From JAQGMJ01 sp036498945 (GTDB lineage Bacteria > Pseudomonadota > Gammaproteobacteria > Burkholderiales > JAEUOS01): a stretch of DNA of 64,000 nt. Location: NCBI GenBank assembly GCA_036498945.1, contig DASYEQ010000087.1, forward strand, positions 19,237 to 83,236. The letters are read 5' to 3'. Below, piece after piece: positions 17,644-25,553 of this stretch; the stretch's first letter is position 1; each line of letters opens with the position of its first letter. The notes under the pieces were generated by a model. The model had not been told where the DNA came from, searched no databases, and saw nothing but the letters and a program-made list of their open reading frames with translations. Position numbers and translations under genes: made by a program.

Positions 17644-19990
17644 ATACCGCATGGCGCCGGCGCGCGCCGGTCACCTCGCCGCCCTCGCCCTCGCCCTGGC
17701 GCTCTGCGCTTATGCGGGCGCCTGCGCGGCCTGCCAGCCGGGGGCCGCCATCGACTGGATCGCCCAGGCCGATCCCCTGTATGCGCGCGCCGCGCCGGCC
17801 GACTGCGCCGAGTCCGCGCAATCGCCACCCGACTTCACCTGGCCGCCCTACCCCGGCGCGCAGCAATACGAATTCCTGCTCGACTTCGCCGACGGGCATA
17901 GCGAGTCCGCCCTCACCACCGTCAACTGGCTCAACTGGCCGCGCCCGCTGGAGCCGGGCGATTATGCATGGCGCGTGCGCCCGATCGGCGGCGCCACCGA
18001 GCCGGTGAGCCAGGCACGCCGCTTCACCCTGGCGGCCGGCGCCATGCCCTTCTCGCCGCCGCCCGCGCAGGTGTTGGTGCAGCGTGCGCAACAGGCTGCG
18101 CGGCCGCGCAGCCTGCCTGCCGGCACGGCCGACCGCCTGTGGCGCGCCAGCCTCGCCGGCACGCGCGCACGCGACGTTGCCGCCTTGCGCCAGCGCGTGC
18201 TGGCCTATCGCGGCCAGGCCGTGCGCGACCCGGTCGCCGCCATGCGGGCCAGCGCCAGCGCCGCGCCGCTGATTCAGCTGCAGGTGGCGGCGGAAGGCGA
18301 GGCCACGCGCCTGCTGGAAACCGCGCTGTACTGGGTGATCGCCGGGGTGCCGGCCGACCGCGACGAAGCGATCCGCCGCTGCCTTGCCATCGCCGCCTGG
18401 CCCCCCCAGGGCGCCACCTCCTACGCCAACACCGATACGGTAGCGATGGAAGTCGCCTGGATACTCGCCGTCACTTACGACTGGCTGCATGACGAACTGA
18501 GCCCGCAGCAGCGCCTGCTGGTGCAGGCCGCCATCACCGGGCGCGCCGCGCCGGCCTTCGCCGCCCTGGCAGGTCCGCGCTGCTCGTTCGCCCCGCACCC
18601 TTACGACTCGCACGGTGCCCACATCGTCGCCCAGGTGGCGGCCATCGGCGCCCTGCTTACCGGCGAGGTGGACGCGGCGCGCGACTGGCTGCAGTACGCC
18701 GGCCCGCTATACGCCCATTTCCTTTCGCCCTGGGGCGGGGAGCACGGCGGCTACGCCAACGGCACCTCCTATGCCCTATGGGACAACGACAGCATGTTCT
18801 TCATGTGGGACGTGCTGGCGCGGACCACCGGCCTCGACCTGACGCAAAAGGCGTGGGCACGCAACTTCGGGCAGCTGTTCGCTTATTTCATGCCGCCGGG
18901 CGCGCCGGCCGGGCTGTTCGGCGATGGCGCCGAAGCCCAGCTCAACGAGGAATGGGCGCGCATTGCGCTCGACTACGCCGCGCGCGTACCCAGCCCGCTG
19001 ATGCGCTGGTACACCGGCCAGGTACAGGGCGGCGACGGCAGTCTGCAATGGTCCCTGCTGGCGCCGCCGGCGCCCGCGCCCGGCCCGGTGCCGCCCGACC
19101 TGCCGCTGGCGCTGCTGATGCCTTCCACCGGCTGGACGGCGATGCAGGCCTCGCGCGCCAAGCCCTCGCCGTTCTCGGTGTATTTCAAGAGCAGCCCCTA
19201 TGGTTCCTTCAACCACGGCCACGCCGACCAGAACAGCTTCGTCATCCATGCCGGCGGCGAAGCCCTCACCGGTGCCAGCGGCGTCTTTGACTGGTATGCC
19301 TCGCCACACTGGCGCCAGTGGTACGCGCAAACGCGCGCGGCCAACGCCATCACCTACGACGGCGGCCAGGGCCAGATGCTGGGCCCGCGCGGCGACGGCC
19401 TGCTGCAGGCTTCCGGGCGCATTGTCGATTTTTACACCGATGCACAGGCCGACGTGGTGGTGGGCGACGCGGCGGCGGCCTACGGCCCCGGCTTCAGCCG
19501 GGCGACGCGCGCGCTGGTCTACCTGCGCCCGCACACGGTGGTGGTGTTCGACGACATCGAGACTGGCACGGCGCACCAGTGGGAGTGGAACCTGCACACT
19601 GAAAAAAGCATGAGCCAGGGAGCCGACGGCACGATCGCGATCAAGGGCGCGGCGGCCAGCCTGTGCGCACGCACCTTCGCACCGGCTGGCAGCAGCACGG
19701 CAGCGTCCAGTGGCTATCCGGTGGCGCCGGCGGGCGTGCCGGCGCCACCGCATCATCAGATCACGCTGCGCACGCCGCGCAATACTTCCGGCCGTTTTAT
19801 CAGCGTGTTCGACACCGATTGCGCCGCCCTGGCCGCGCTGCGCGCGCCGGCGCTTGCCGGCGCCACGATGTCGATCACCGTCGGGGACACCCGCGTGTCT
19901 TTCCAAAGCGACGCGAAACAGGTGACGCTGACGCCGTTGGCGCCAGGCGGCGCCGGCCTTATCCCTGCGAGCGCCGCGCCACACCCATGA
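17630..19990 (+). CDS. Exported heparinase II/III-like lyase with N-terminal DUF4962-type region
   Basis: 786 residues. A hydrophobic stretch with an AGACAAC-type end forms a likely signal peptide if translation starts at 17630 or at the in-frame ATG 17651. Next comes a fibronectin-like segment (FTWPPYPGAQQYEFLL, DYAWRVRP), a helical toroid region, and a beta-sandwich with YGSFNHGHADQNSFVIHAGG and LVYLRPHTVVVFDDIE. This order resembles DUF4962 plus heparinase II/III proteins. It probably acts in the periplasm or outside on a uronate-containing polymer, as AlgL does for alginate. Its end overlaps the convergent methyltransferase gene by 32 bp. Confidence 0.83.
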   Translation: MRPAEYRMAPARAGHLAALALALALCAYAGACAACQPGAAIDWIAQADPLYARAAPADCAESAQSPPDFTWPPYPGAQQYEFLLDFADGHSESALTTVNWLNWPRPLEPGDYAWRVRPIGGATEPVSQARRFTLAAGAMPFSPPPAQVLVQRAQQAARPRSLPAGTADRLWRASLAGTRARDVAALRQRVLAYRGQAVRDPVAAMRASASAAPLIQLQVAAEGEATRLLETALYWVIAGVPADRDEAIRRCLAIAAWPPQGATSYANTDTVAMEVAWILAVTYDWLHDELSPQQRLLVQAAITGRAAPAFAALAGPRCSFAPHPYDSHGAHIVAQVAAIGALLTGEVDAARDWLQYAGPLYAHFLSPWGGEHGGYANGTSYALWDNDSMFFMWDVLARTTGLDLTQKAWARNFGQLFAYFMPPGAPAGLFGDGAEAQLNEEWARIALDYAARVPSPLMRWYTGQVQGGDGSLQWSLLAPPAPAPGPVPPDLPLALLMPSTGWTAMQASRAKPSPFSVYFKSSPYGSFNHGHADQNSFVIHAGGEALTGASGVFDWYASPHWRQWYAQTRAANAITYDGGQGQMLGPRGDGLLQASGRIVDFYTDAQADVVVGDAAAAYGPGFSRATRALVYLRPHTVVVFDDIETGTAHQWEWNLHTEKSMSQGADGTIAIKGAAASLCARTFAPAGSSTAASSGYPVAPAGVPAPPHHQITLRTPRNTSGRFISVFDTDCAALAALRAPALAGATMSITVGDTRVSFQSDAKQVTLTPLAPGGAGLIPASAAPHP

Positions 19991-20711
19991 TGTTGAGCGA
20001 CAGCGGGATCGCACCGCTGGGCGCATAGCCGAATTCGGCGGCGAACTGCAAACGCTGCCAGAAGCGGAAAAAGCGCGCCAGCAGCCAGCGCGCCACCGCC
20101 GGCCGCGGCAGGAAAGGATAAGGCGGCCGGCGCTGGTGAAAGTTGACTTCGCCGATCGCCGGCGCCGCGAAACCACCGCTCGCCAGCACGAATTCCAGGC
20201 TGTGCTCGGTAAAGCTGGTGCGGTGCGTCCAGTCGATGTAGCGCCAGCGCATGCCGATGGCGCAATTGGCGTTCGGCACCACGCACAGGAAAGCGCCGCC
20301 AGGTTTCAGCGCCGTATGGATGGCGCGCAACAGCGGCAGCAGCAGGTCTTCCGGCAGGTGCTCCAGCACGTCGAAGGCGGAAATGAAATCGTAGGAAGCG
20401 GGCCGCGCCAGCAGGAAGGCCGCGGAGTCGGCCACGTATTCCGCGTTGATCCCCTGCGCGCGCGCGGCGGCCACCTGCTCGCTGCTGATGTCGATGCCGC
20501 CGCAGTTGGTGTAGCCCAGGCGGCCATAGGCGGCCAGCGTCAGGCCGATGCCGCAGCCGACATCGAGGATCGCCGCGTCACGCCGCGCCGGCAGGTGCTG
20601 CCCGGCCACACCCTGGTAATAGGCGGAGGTTGCCGCCACGTGCTCCGGACTATGGTTGTTCCACTTGCGGTAGTGGAGCGAATAGTCGATGCCGGTGTCG
20701 GCCGCGTTCAT
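19959..20711 (-). CDS. Class I SAM-dependent methyltransferase
   Basis: 250 residues. Motif I ILDVGCGIGLTLAAYG near residue 50, GIDISSEQ as motif II, FDVLEHLPEDLLLPLL and KPGGAFLCVVPN complete a Rossmann methyltransferase of the UbiG/Methyltransf_23 type. The ATG overlaps the epsI stop (ATGA), so it is the last gene of the epsD-to-methyltransferase operon. It may methylate a sugar of the polymer or a related metabolite; inference only. The last 32 bp overlap the end of the convergent lyase gene on the other strand. Confidence 0.85.
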   Translation of the reverse strand: MNAADTGIDYSLHYRKWNNHSPEHVAATSAYYQGVAGQHLPARRDAAILDVGCGIGLTLAAYGRLGYTNCGGIDISSEQVAAARAQGINAEYVADSAAFLLARPASYDFISAFDVLEHLPEDLLLPLLRAIHTALKPGGAFLCVVPNANCAIGMRWRYIDWTHRTSFTEHSLEFVLASGGFAAPAIGEVNFHQRRPPYPFLPRPAVARWLLARFFRFWQRLQFAAEFGYAPSGAIPLSLNIMGVARRSQG

Positions 20712-21388
20712 GACTGCCCGGCCACGCGAGCCAGGGTACGCGGGTCGAGCGCCGCCAGCAGGGCGCCGAGAAACCCGGCGTGCGCCTGGTAGGAAGCGCG
20801 GCTGTCCCCGGAAAGATTGGAGACGCGTACCAGCATGCCGTCGGGAATCTCGCCTTGCAGGCCGTAGCGCAATTGCATCAGCAGGCGCCCGAGGCGGCTC
20901 ATCACCACGTGGTCGCCCATGGTGAACCAGTAGGTGACGGGCTCCGAGCGCTGGCCCTTGACGGCCAGCAGGCGCGCCACCGGGATGTGGTGATTGGCCA
21001 CATCCACCTCGCCCTGCAGCAGTTCGCGGATGACGAAGCCCTGCGCCGAATAGCACACCTCCTGGCGGTGCGCCTTCAAGCTGTCGCTCTGGTCGCCGCC
21101 ATAGGCGATCGACAGCATCATGCGCTCACCGTGACTATTGACGTAGGTGCGGCTGACCAGCTGGTTGTAGAGCTTGTCCAGGTTGGCCTGCACGTCCGGG
21201 CTGGGCGGCACCGGGACGATGGAAGCGTCCAGGTGCCAGTCGCCGAAGGACTGCGGGATCAGGCGCTCCAGGTTGAAGGTCGGGTCCGGCGGCACACCCG
21301 CCGGCTTGAGCGCGGCCGCCAGCCCGGTGGCGGCAAACATGGCGACACCGACCAGCACGTGCCGCAGGCTGAGCCAGCGCGGCATCAT
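20708..21388 (-). CDS. epsI: EpsI family exosortase-associated protein (DUF3485)
   Basis: 226 residues with one N-terminal hydrophobic anchor (VLVGVAMFAATGLAAAL) and a periplasmic domain. Seen: FGDWHLD, MMLSIAYGGDQSDSLKAHR, QEVCYSAQGF and YWFTMGDHVV, typical of the EpsI/DUF3485 domain that is found next to, or fused to, exosortases. The single Cys-Tyr motif after HRQEV is conserved in the family. It is coupled at both ends, overlapping xrtB by 4 bp and the methyltransferase by 4 bp. Precise biochemical role unknown; an auxiliary to the exosortase or EPS export is the usual proposal. Confidence 0.9.
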   Translation of the reverse strand: MMPRWLSLRHVLVGVAMFAATGLAAALKPAGVPPDPTFNLERLIPQSFGDWHLDASIVPVPPSPDVQANLDKLYNQLVSRTYVNSHGERMMLSIAYGGDQSDSLKAHRQEVCYSAQGFVIRELLQGEVDVANHHIPVARLLAVKGQRSEPVTYWFTMGDHVVMSRLGRLLMQLRYGLQGEIPDGMLVRVSNLSGDSRASYQAHAGFLGALLAALDPRTLARVAGQS

Positions 21389-22260
21389 GACTTCCTCCCG
21401 CGCCTGGCGAACAGGCTCAAGGCCGCGTCGATGCCGAACAGCATCAACAGCGCCAGCACGAAAAGCACGATACCGGCGGCGCCGTGGATGAAGCCCTGCC
21501 CGGCCTCGTCACCGAAATGGTAGGTGATGAGGATGAGGATGATCACCCGCAGCACGTTGGCGAAGAAGGCCACCGGCACCACAGCCGCCAGTAGCAGGAC
21601 ATTGCGCCACAGGCCGGCATGGCGCACCAGGTAGAGGTACAGGAGGCCCATGGCGGAAAGTGAATACATCGAGTTCAGGCCCGAGCAGGCATCCGCCACC
21701 AGCAGCTGGTACTGGCCGATCTGGATGATCACGCCGGACCGGGCGATCGGATAGTTGGCGTAGTGCAGGACGATTTCCGCCAGCGCCGACACCTGCTGCT
21801 TCAACGCGCCGGTGATGGCGTAGAGGACAAAGCCCGGCAGGGGAATCATGAAGCAGAGGAAGAACAGGGGAAACCACATCGCCCGCACGCCGGCCCAGCC
21901 GTAGAACAGCAGCAACACGCCGGCGCACACCGGCACTTCGGAGGCCACCTCGAACAGCGGCAGGGACTGCGAACGCCCCACCACGTAAAGCAGCAGCCCG
22001 GCCGCGAGGGCGGCGATGCCCGCCGCCCTCGCCGACTGGAGCGGCAGCGCGGCCAATGCCTTGCGCCTGTCCCAGACCAGCCAGGCCACCACCGCGAGGA
22101 CGATGGGACCGTGTTCATAGGCTTCGTCGTTCCAGATGCCGTAGGCCAGGCTGACGAAGGTCGGCACATACATGGCAAGCAGGCCGAGGGCCACCGGCAC
22201 CCAGGCTGCCAGCGCCGGCAAGCGGCGCTCGGCCGGGGCCGTCGAAAGAACCGCGGACAT
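21385..22260 (-). CDS. xrtB: Exosortase B
   Basis: 291-residue polytopic membrane cysteine transpeptidase that recognises PEP-CTERM C-termini. The catalytic triad is intact: Cys192 in ADACSGLNSMYSL, Arg238 in FFANVLRV and His259 in GFIHGAAG. About eight hydrophobic segments surround these motifs. Its place between epsG and epsI is the standard layout for the XrtB type found with methanolan-like EPS loci. Candidate substrate nearby: the PEP-CTERM protein ending at 27108. Overlap with epsI is 4 bp and the gap to epsG is 12 bp. Confidence 0.94.
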   Translation of the reverse strand: MSAVLSTAPAERRLPALAAWVPVALGLLAMYVPTFVSLAYGIWNDEAYEHGPIVLAVVAWLVWDRRKALAALPLQSARAAGIAALAAGLLLYVVGRSQSLPLFEVASEVPVCAGVLLLFYGWAGVRAMWFPLFFLCFMIPLPGFVLYAITGALKQQVSALAEIVLHYANYPIARSGVIIQIGQYQLLVADACSGLNSMYSLSAMGLLYLYLVRHAGLWRNVLLLAAVVPVAFFANVLRVIILILITYHFGDEAGQGFIHGAAGIVLFVLALLMLFGIDAALSLFARRGRKS

Positions 22261-22272
22261 GTGTCGTCCCCC

Positions 22273-23181
22273 TCAGAATTCGTTGATCACCGCACCCACC
22301 ATGTGCGCGGAAAGGCGGACCAGGTTCTGCGCCAGGCCGTCGGCGTCGCGCAGGCGGGTGCGGTGCTTGCGCGTCACCAGCAGTGCGCCGCTGGCACGCA
22401 CCGCGACAGTCTGGGCATCGGCATACTGATTGGTGGCCGGCGTGTCGATCAGCACCACCTCGAAGCGCGCAGCCGCCTGCTCCAGCAATTGCGCGAAATT
22501 CGGCCGCGACAACAGTTCCTGCGGGTTCGGCGGGATCGCGCCGGTGGGCAGCACGTAGAGGTTCTGGAAGGCGGCGATCGGCTCGGCCGCCTCCAGTCCG
22601 CCGCGATGCGACAGGATGGCGGAAAGACCGACCCGGTTGTCCAGCGAAAACAGCGCATGCTGCGAGGGATGGCGCATGTCGGCGTCGATCAGAAGCGTGT
22701 TTTCGCCCAGTTGCGAAAACGCCACCGCGAGATTGGCCGCCAGCACCGAACGGCCGTCGCCGCGATCGGCGCTCACCACTGCCAGGGTGCGCCGCTCGGG
22801 CTCGCCGCTGAACCAGCGCAGCAAGAGCTGGCTGCGCAGCGCGCGCAACGCCTCACCCTGCTTGCCGAAGGGCTCGTAGGCGGCGGCCAGCTTGCGGCTC
22901 ACCTTGCTTTCGTTCGGCAGCAGGTAGGGGTAGTCATGCTGGCGCGACAGCGCGCGCTGGATGTCGGCATCGGTCACCAGACCCAGCGCCACGGCGGCTT
23001 CGCCGAAGCGCAGGCCCTTTTCCTTTTGCGCGAAGATGATGCGTTCGGCATCCTGGATCGTCAGCTTGCCTTCGTCGATCAGGATGGCGCCGATACGGCG
23101 GCTGTCGATCAGGCGCGCGGAATGCGCCAGGTCGTCGTTGATGGCGTCGTCGCGAATGGTGTTCACTTGCATCCCCTTCAC
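22273..23181 (-). CDS. epsG: EpsG: P-loop chain-length tyrosine-kinase-like ATPase with an MshEN-like N-terminus
   Basis: 302 residues. Residues 29-52 and 58-81 form two 24-residue units, RIGAILIDEGKLTIQDAERI... and RFGEAAVALGLVTDADIQRA..., each ending in Gln and separated by exactly five residues (KEKGL). This is the layout of the MshEN c-di-GMP-binding domain. Residues 134-300 are a BY-kinase/ParA-like ATPase: Walker A-type GDGRS at 141-145 (Arg144 where lysine is usual) and Walker A' LLIDADMR at 163-170. There is no C-terminal tyrosine cluster. Start taken as GTG 23181, overlapping epsF by GTGA; an ATG at 23172 is possible. It partners EpsF in controlling polymer length and export. Confidence 0.9.
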   Translation of the reverse strand: MKGMQVNTIRDDAINDDLAHSARLIDSRRIGAILIDEGKLTIQDAERIIFAQKEKGLRFGEAAVALGLVTDADIQRALSRQHDYPYLLPNESKVSRKLAAAYEPFGKQGEALRALRSQLLLRWFSGEPERRTLAVVSADRGDGRSVLAANLAVAFSQLGENTLLIDADMRHPSQHALFSLDNRVGLSAILSHRGGLEAAEPIAAFQNLYVLPTGAIPPNPQELLSRPNFAQLLEQAAARFEVVLIDTPATNQYADAQTVAVRASGALLVTRKHRTRLRDADGLAQNLVRLSAHMVGAVINEF

Positions 23182-24608
23182 GCCAGTTGCGGCCGCGCCG
23201 GAAACAGGCCGAGCAGGCGCGGGCGGCGCGCCGGACGGCTGCGCGGCGACGGGCCGATGACGCCGATCACCGGCAGGCTGGTGTCGCCGCCCAGGTCGTC
23301 GACGGTGCGTACGCGGCGATCCGCCAGTTCGGCCAGCATGGCGATGCCCAGGCCGATCAGGGTACCGAGAATGATCGACAGGCTGACGTTGAGCACCATG
23401 CGCGGACTGGATTGCGTGGCCGGCTCGACCGCCGGATTGAGCAGGGTGGCGTTGGCCAGCGTCGCCTGGCCTTCCAGGCTGGTCTGCCCGAAACGCTGCA
23501 GGGCGATGTCGAAAATGCGTTGCGCGCTTTCCACCTCGCGTATCAGCACCGCCATCTCGTCGCGCTGGCGCTTGATCTCCAGCACCTTTTCCTTTTGCGC
23601 CGCCACCGCGGCGCGCGCCTCGGACTCGCGTTGCTGGTTGGCGCGCTGCGCGCTGATCACGCTGTTGGCCACGTTCTTCATCTCGGAATCCAGCTTGCTG
23701 CGCAGGGTCGAGAGTTCGGCGGCATCACGGATGTATTGCGGGTCGTTTTCGCCACGCTGCGAAGAGGTGTCCTTCAGGCGCGCTTCCGCGCGCGCCGCCT
23801 CGCCGCGCAAGTTCTGGATCAGCGGATTGCCCACCACCTCGGGCAGGTCGCCGGGATCGCCGCTTTTCAGCGAAGCGTTCACCTGGCTGGCGCGGCCGTG
23901 GTTGTCGAAGCCCTGGCCTTGCGCGCTCACCAGCTGGCTGGACAGCTCGGACAGTTTGGAGGATTCGACGTCGAGGCGCTCATCGACGTTGACGATGCCG
24001 TTGGCCTGCTGGTATTCGGAGAGCTTGCGCTGCGCCTTTTCCAGGTCGCCGCGCAGGCTCTTCAGTTGGTCGCCGAACCATACCGCGTTCTGCCGCGACG
24101 GCGCCACTTTCATCTCGAGGGTGGTCTCGATATAAGACTCGGCGAAGGCATTGGCCACGGCGGCGGCGAACCCGGCCTCGGTGCCGGAGAAGCTGATGGT
24201 CACCACCGTGCTTTCGCGCGAGGGCTTCACATCCAGCTTTTTCAGCAGCAGGTCGGCATAGTAGTGGCGGATCGAGCCGCGGCCCTTGTTGGCCTCCTGG
24301 AAGCGCCGCTTGGCAACCGGGCTTTCGGCGATACGCAGCTTGTCCACCACTTTCAGCGCCACCTTCTGGCTGGTCATGATGTCGAGCTGGGTGGCCATCT
24401 GGCCGGGCGCCATCTGCACCGGCAGGTTGATGCCGTTGGTGTTCATCAGGTCGCCGCCCTTGATGTCGACCACGACGGAGGCCGCCGCGGTGTAGGACTT
24501 CGGCAGCAGCAGGCTCACCACCACGGTGCCGCAGACGGTGAACATCAGCGCCGCGATGAACAGCGGAAAGCGCGCCTTCAGGATGATCAGGAATTGCTGT
24601 ACGTTCAT
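23178..24608 (-). CDS. epsF: EpsF: Wzz-type chain length determinant
   Basis: 476-residue inner membrane polysaccharide co-polymerase. An N-terminal Wzz domain with TM1 (FPLFIAALMFTVCGTVVVSL) precedes a long periplasmic coiled-coil region rich in Glu, Lys and Ala (residues about 180-390, with QRANQQRESEARAAVAAQKE). A GNVR-like segment and TM2 (NVSLSIILGTLIGLGIAM) come near the C-terminus. It should form an oligomer that spans the periplasm between EpsE and the cytoplasmic EpsG ATPase. It starts 24 bp after epsE and overlaps epsG by 4 bp. Confidence 0.93.
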   Translation of the reverse strand: MNVQQFLIILKARFPLFIAALMFTVCGTVVVSLLLPKSYTAAASVVVDIKGGDLMNTNGINLPVQMAPGQMATQLDIMTSQKVALKVVDKLRIAESPVAKRRFQEANKGRGSIRHYYADLLLKKLDVKPSRESTVVTISFSGTEAGFAAAVANAFAESYIETTLEMKVAPSRQNAVWFGDQLKSLRGDLEKAQRKLSEYQQANGIVNVDERLDVESSKLSELSSQLVSAQGQGFDNHGRASQVNASLKSGDPGDLPEVVGNPLIQNLRGEAARAEARLKDTSSQRGENDPQYIRDAAELSTLRSKLDSEMKNVANSVISAQRANQQRESEARAAVAAQKEKVLEIKRQRDEMAVLIREVESAQRIFDIALQRFGQTSLEGQATLANATLLNPAVEPATQSSPRMVLNVSLSIILGTLIGLGIAMLAELADRRVRTVDDLGGDTSLPVIGVIGPSPRSRPARRPRLLGLFPARPQLA

Positions 24609-24632
24609 TGCCGGGCGCTCAAATAGGAAGAC

Positions 24633-25553
24633 TCAGAACAGGCTTTCACGGATATAGATGACGTCGTCCGGCTGCACCGCGTCGCTCATCTTCGGACGCA
24701 GGGTTTCGATCTTGCCGTCGCTTGAGCGGCGGTCGACGCGCACGCCGCGCTCGGTGCCGCGCAAGGTCAGGCCGCCGCCGGTGGACAGCGCCTGCATCAC
24801 CGTCATGTTGCGTTCCACCCGGTAGGAACCGGGACGCTGCACCTCGCCGTAGATGTAGAACAGCGGGTAGCGGTTCACGTACAGCACGTCGCCGTTGATC
24901 AGCGGGATGTCCTTGGAGCGGTCCTGCGGCGACATGAACAGCGTCGGCAGGTCGATCTCGTAGGTCCTGACCGCGCCGTTCTCGGTACGCGAGAGGATCA
25001 CCGTATCGGCGCCGGTCGGCGCCACCCCGCCGGCCAGTGCGAGCACGTCGCTGATGGTGTAGGGCAGCTCCAGCGGATACTTGCCGGGACGGTTGACGTT
25101 GCCCAGCACCGCCACCTGCTGGCTGCGGAACTGCGTCACAACAAGAGTCACCTGCGCCTGCTTGACGAAGCCGCCGGCGCGCAGTATTTCGGCCACCTTG
25201 CGCTCGGCATCCATCGGCCGCATGCCGGAAACCGCCACCTCGCCCGCCAGCGGCAGGCTGACGCTGCCGTTGGCGGCGACCCGCGTCTCGGTGGTGAGAT
25301 CGGGGTACTGGAACACGGTGAGTTTCAGCGTATCGCCTGGACCGATGACGAAACTGTCGTGCCCCGGCGCCTGGTTGATGGCGGCTGCGGCAGCCGGTTG
25401 CGGCGGCGTCGCCTGTGTGGCGGAGGCGGCCGATTGCAGCGGCGCGGTGGCCACGGGCGCGGCGAACGCGGCCGACGCGGTCAGCAACACCGCCAGCGCG
25501 AACACCCACCAGGACAGCATGCGGCCCTGCTTGTTGCGGGAGAAAAAGCTCAT
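24633..25553 (-). CDS. epsE: EpsE: Wza-type polysaccharide export protein
   Basis: 306 residues. A signal peptide (WWVFALAVLLTASAAFAA) is followed by a low-complexity Ala/Gln/Pro linker. The poly-export domain has FVIGPGDTLKLTVFQYPDL and GSVSLPLAGEV, and two SLBB modules follow (VAVLGNVNRPGKYPL and IYGEVQRPGSYRV). No lipobox cysteine is visible, unlike many Wza proteins. It would form the outer membrane or periplasmic channel for the polymer. It overlaps epsD by ATGA and is followed by epsF. Confidence 0.93.
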   Translation of the reverse strand: MSFFSRNKQGRMLSWWVFALAVLLTASAAFAAPVATAPLQSAASATQATPPQPAAAAAINQAPGHDSFVIGPGDTLKLTVFQYPDLTTETRVAANGSVSLPLAGEVAVSGMRPMDAERKVAEILRAGGFVKQAQVTLVVTQFRSQQVAVLGNVNRPGKYPLELPYTISDVLALAGGVAPTGADTVILSRTENGAVRTYEIDLPTLFMSPQDRSKDIPLINGDVLYVNRYPLFYIYGEVQRPGSYRVERNMTVMQALSTGGGLTLRGTERGVRVDRRSSDGKIETLRPKMSDAVQPDDVIYIRESLF

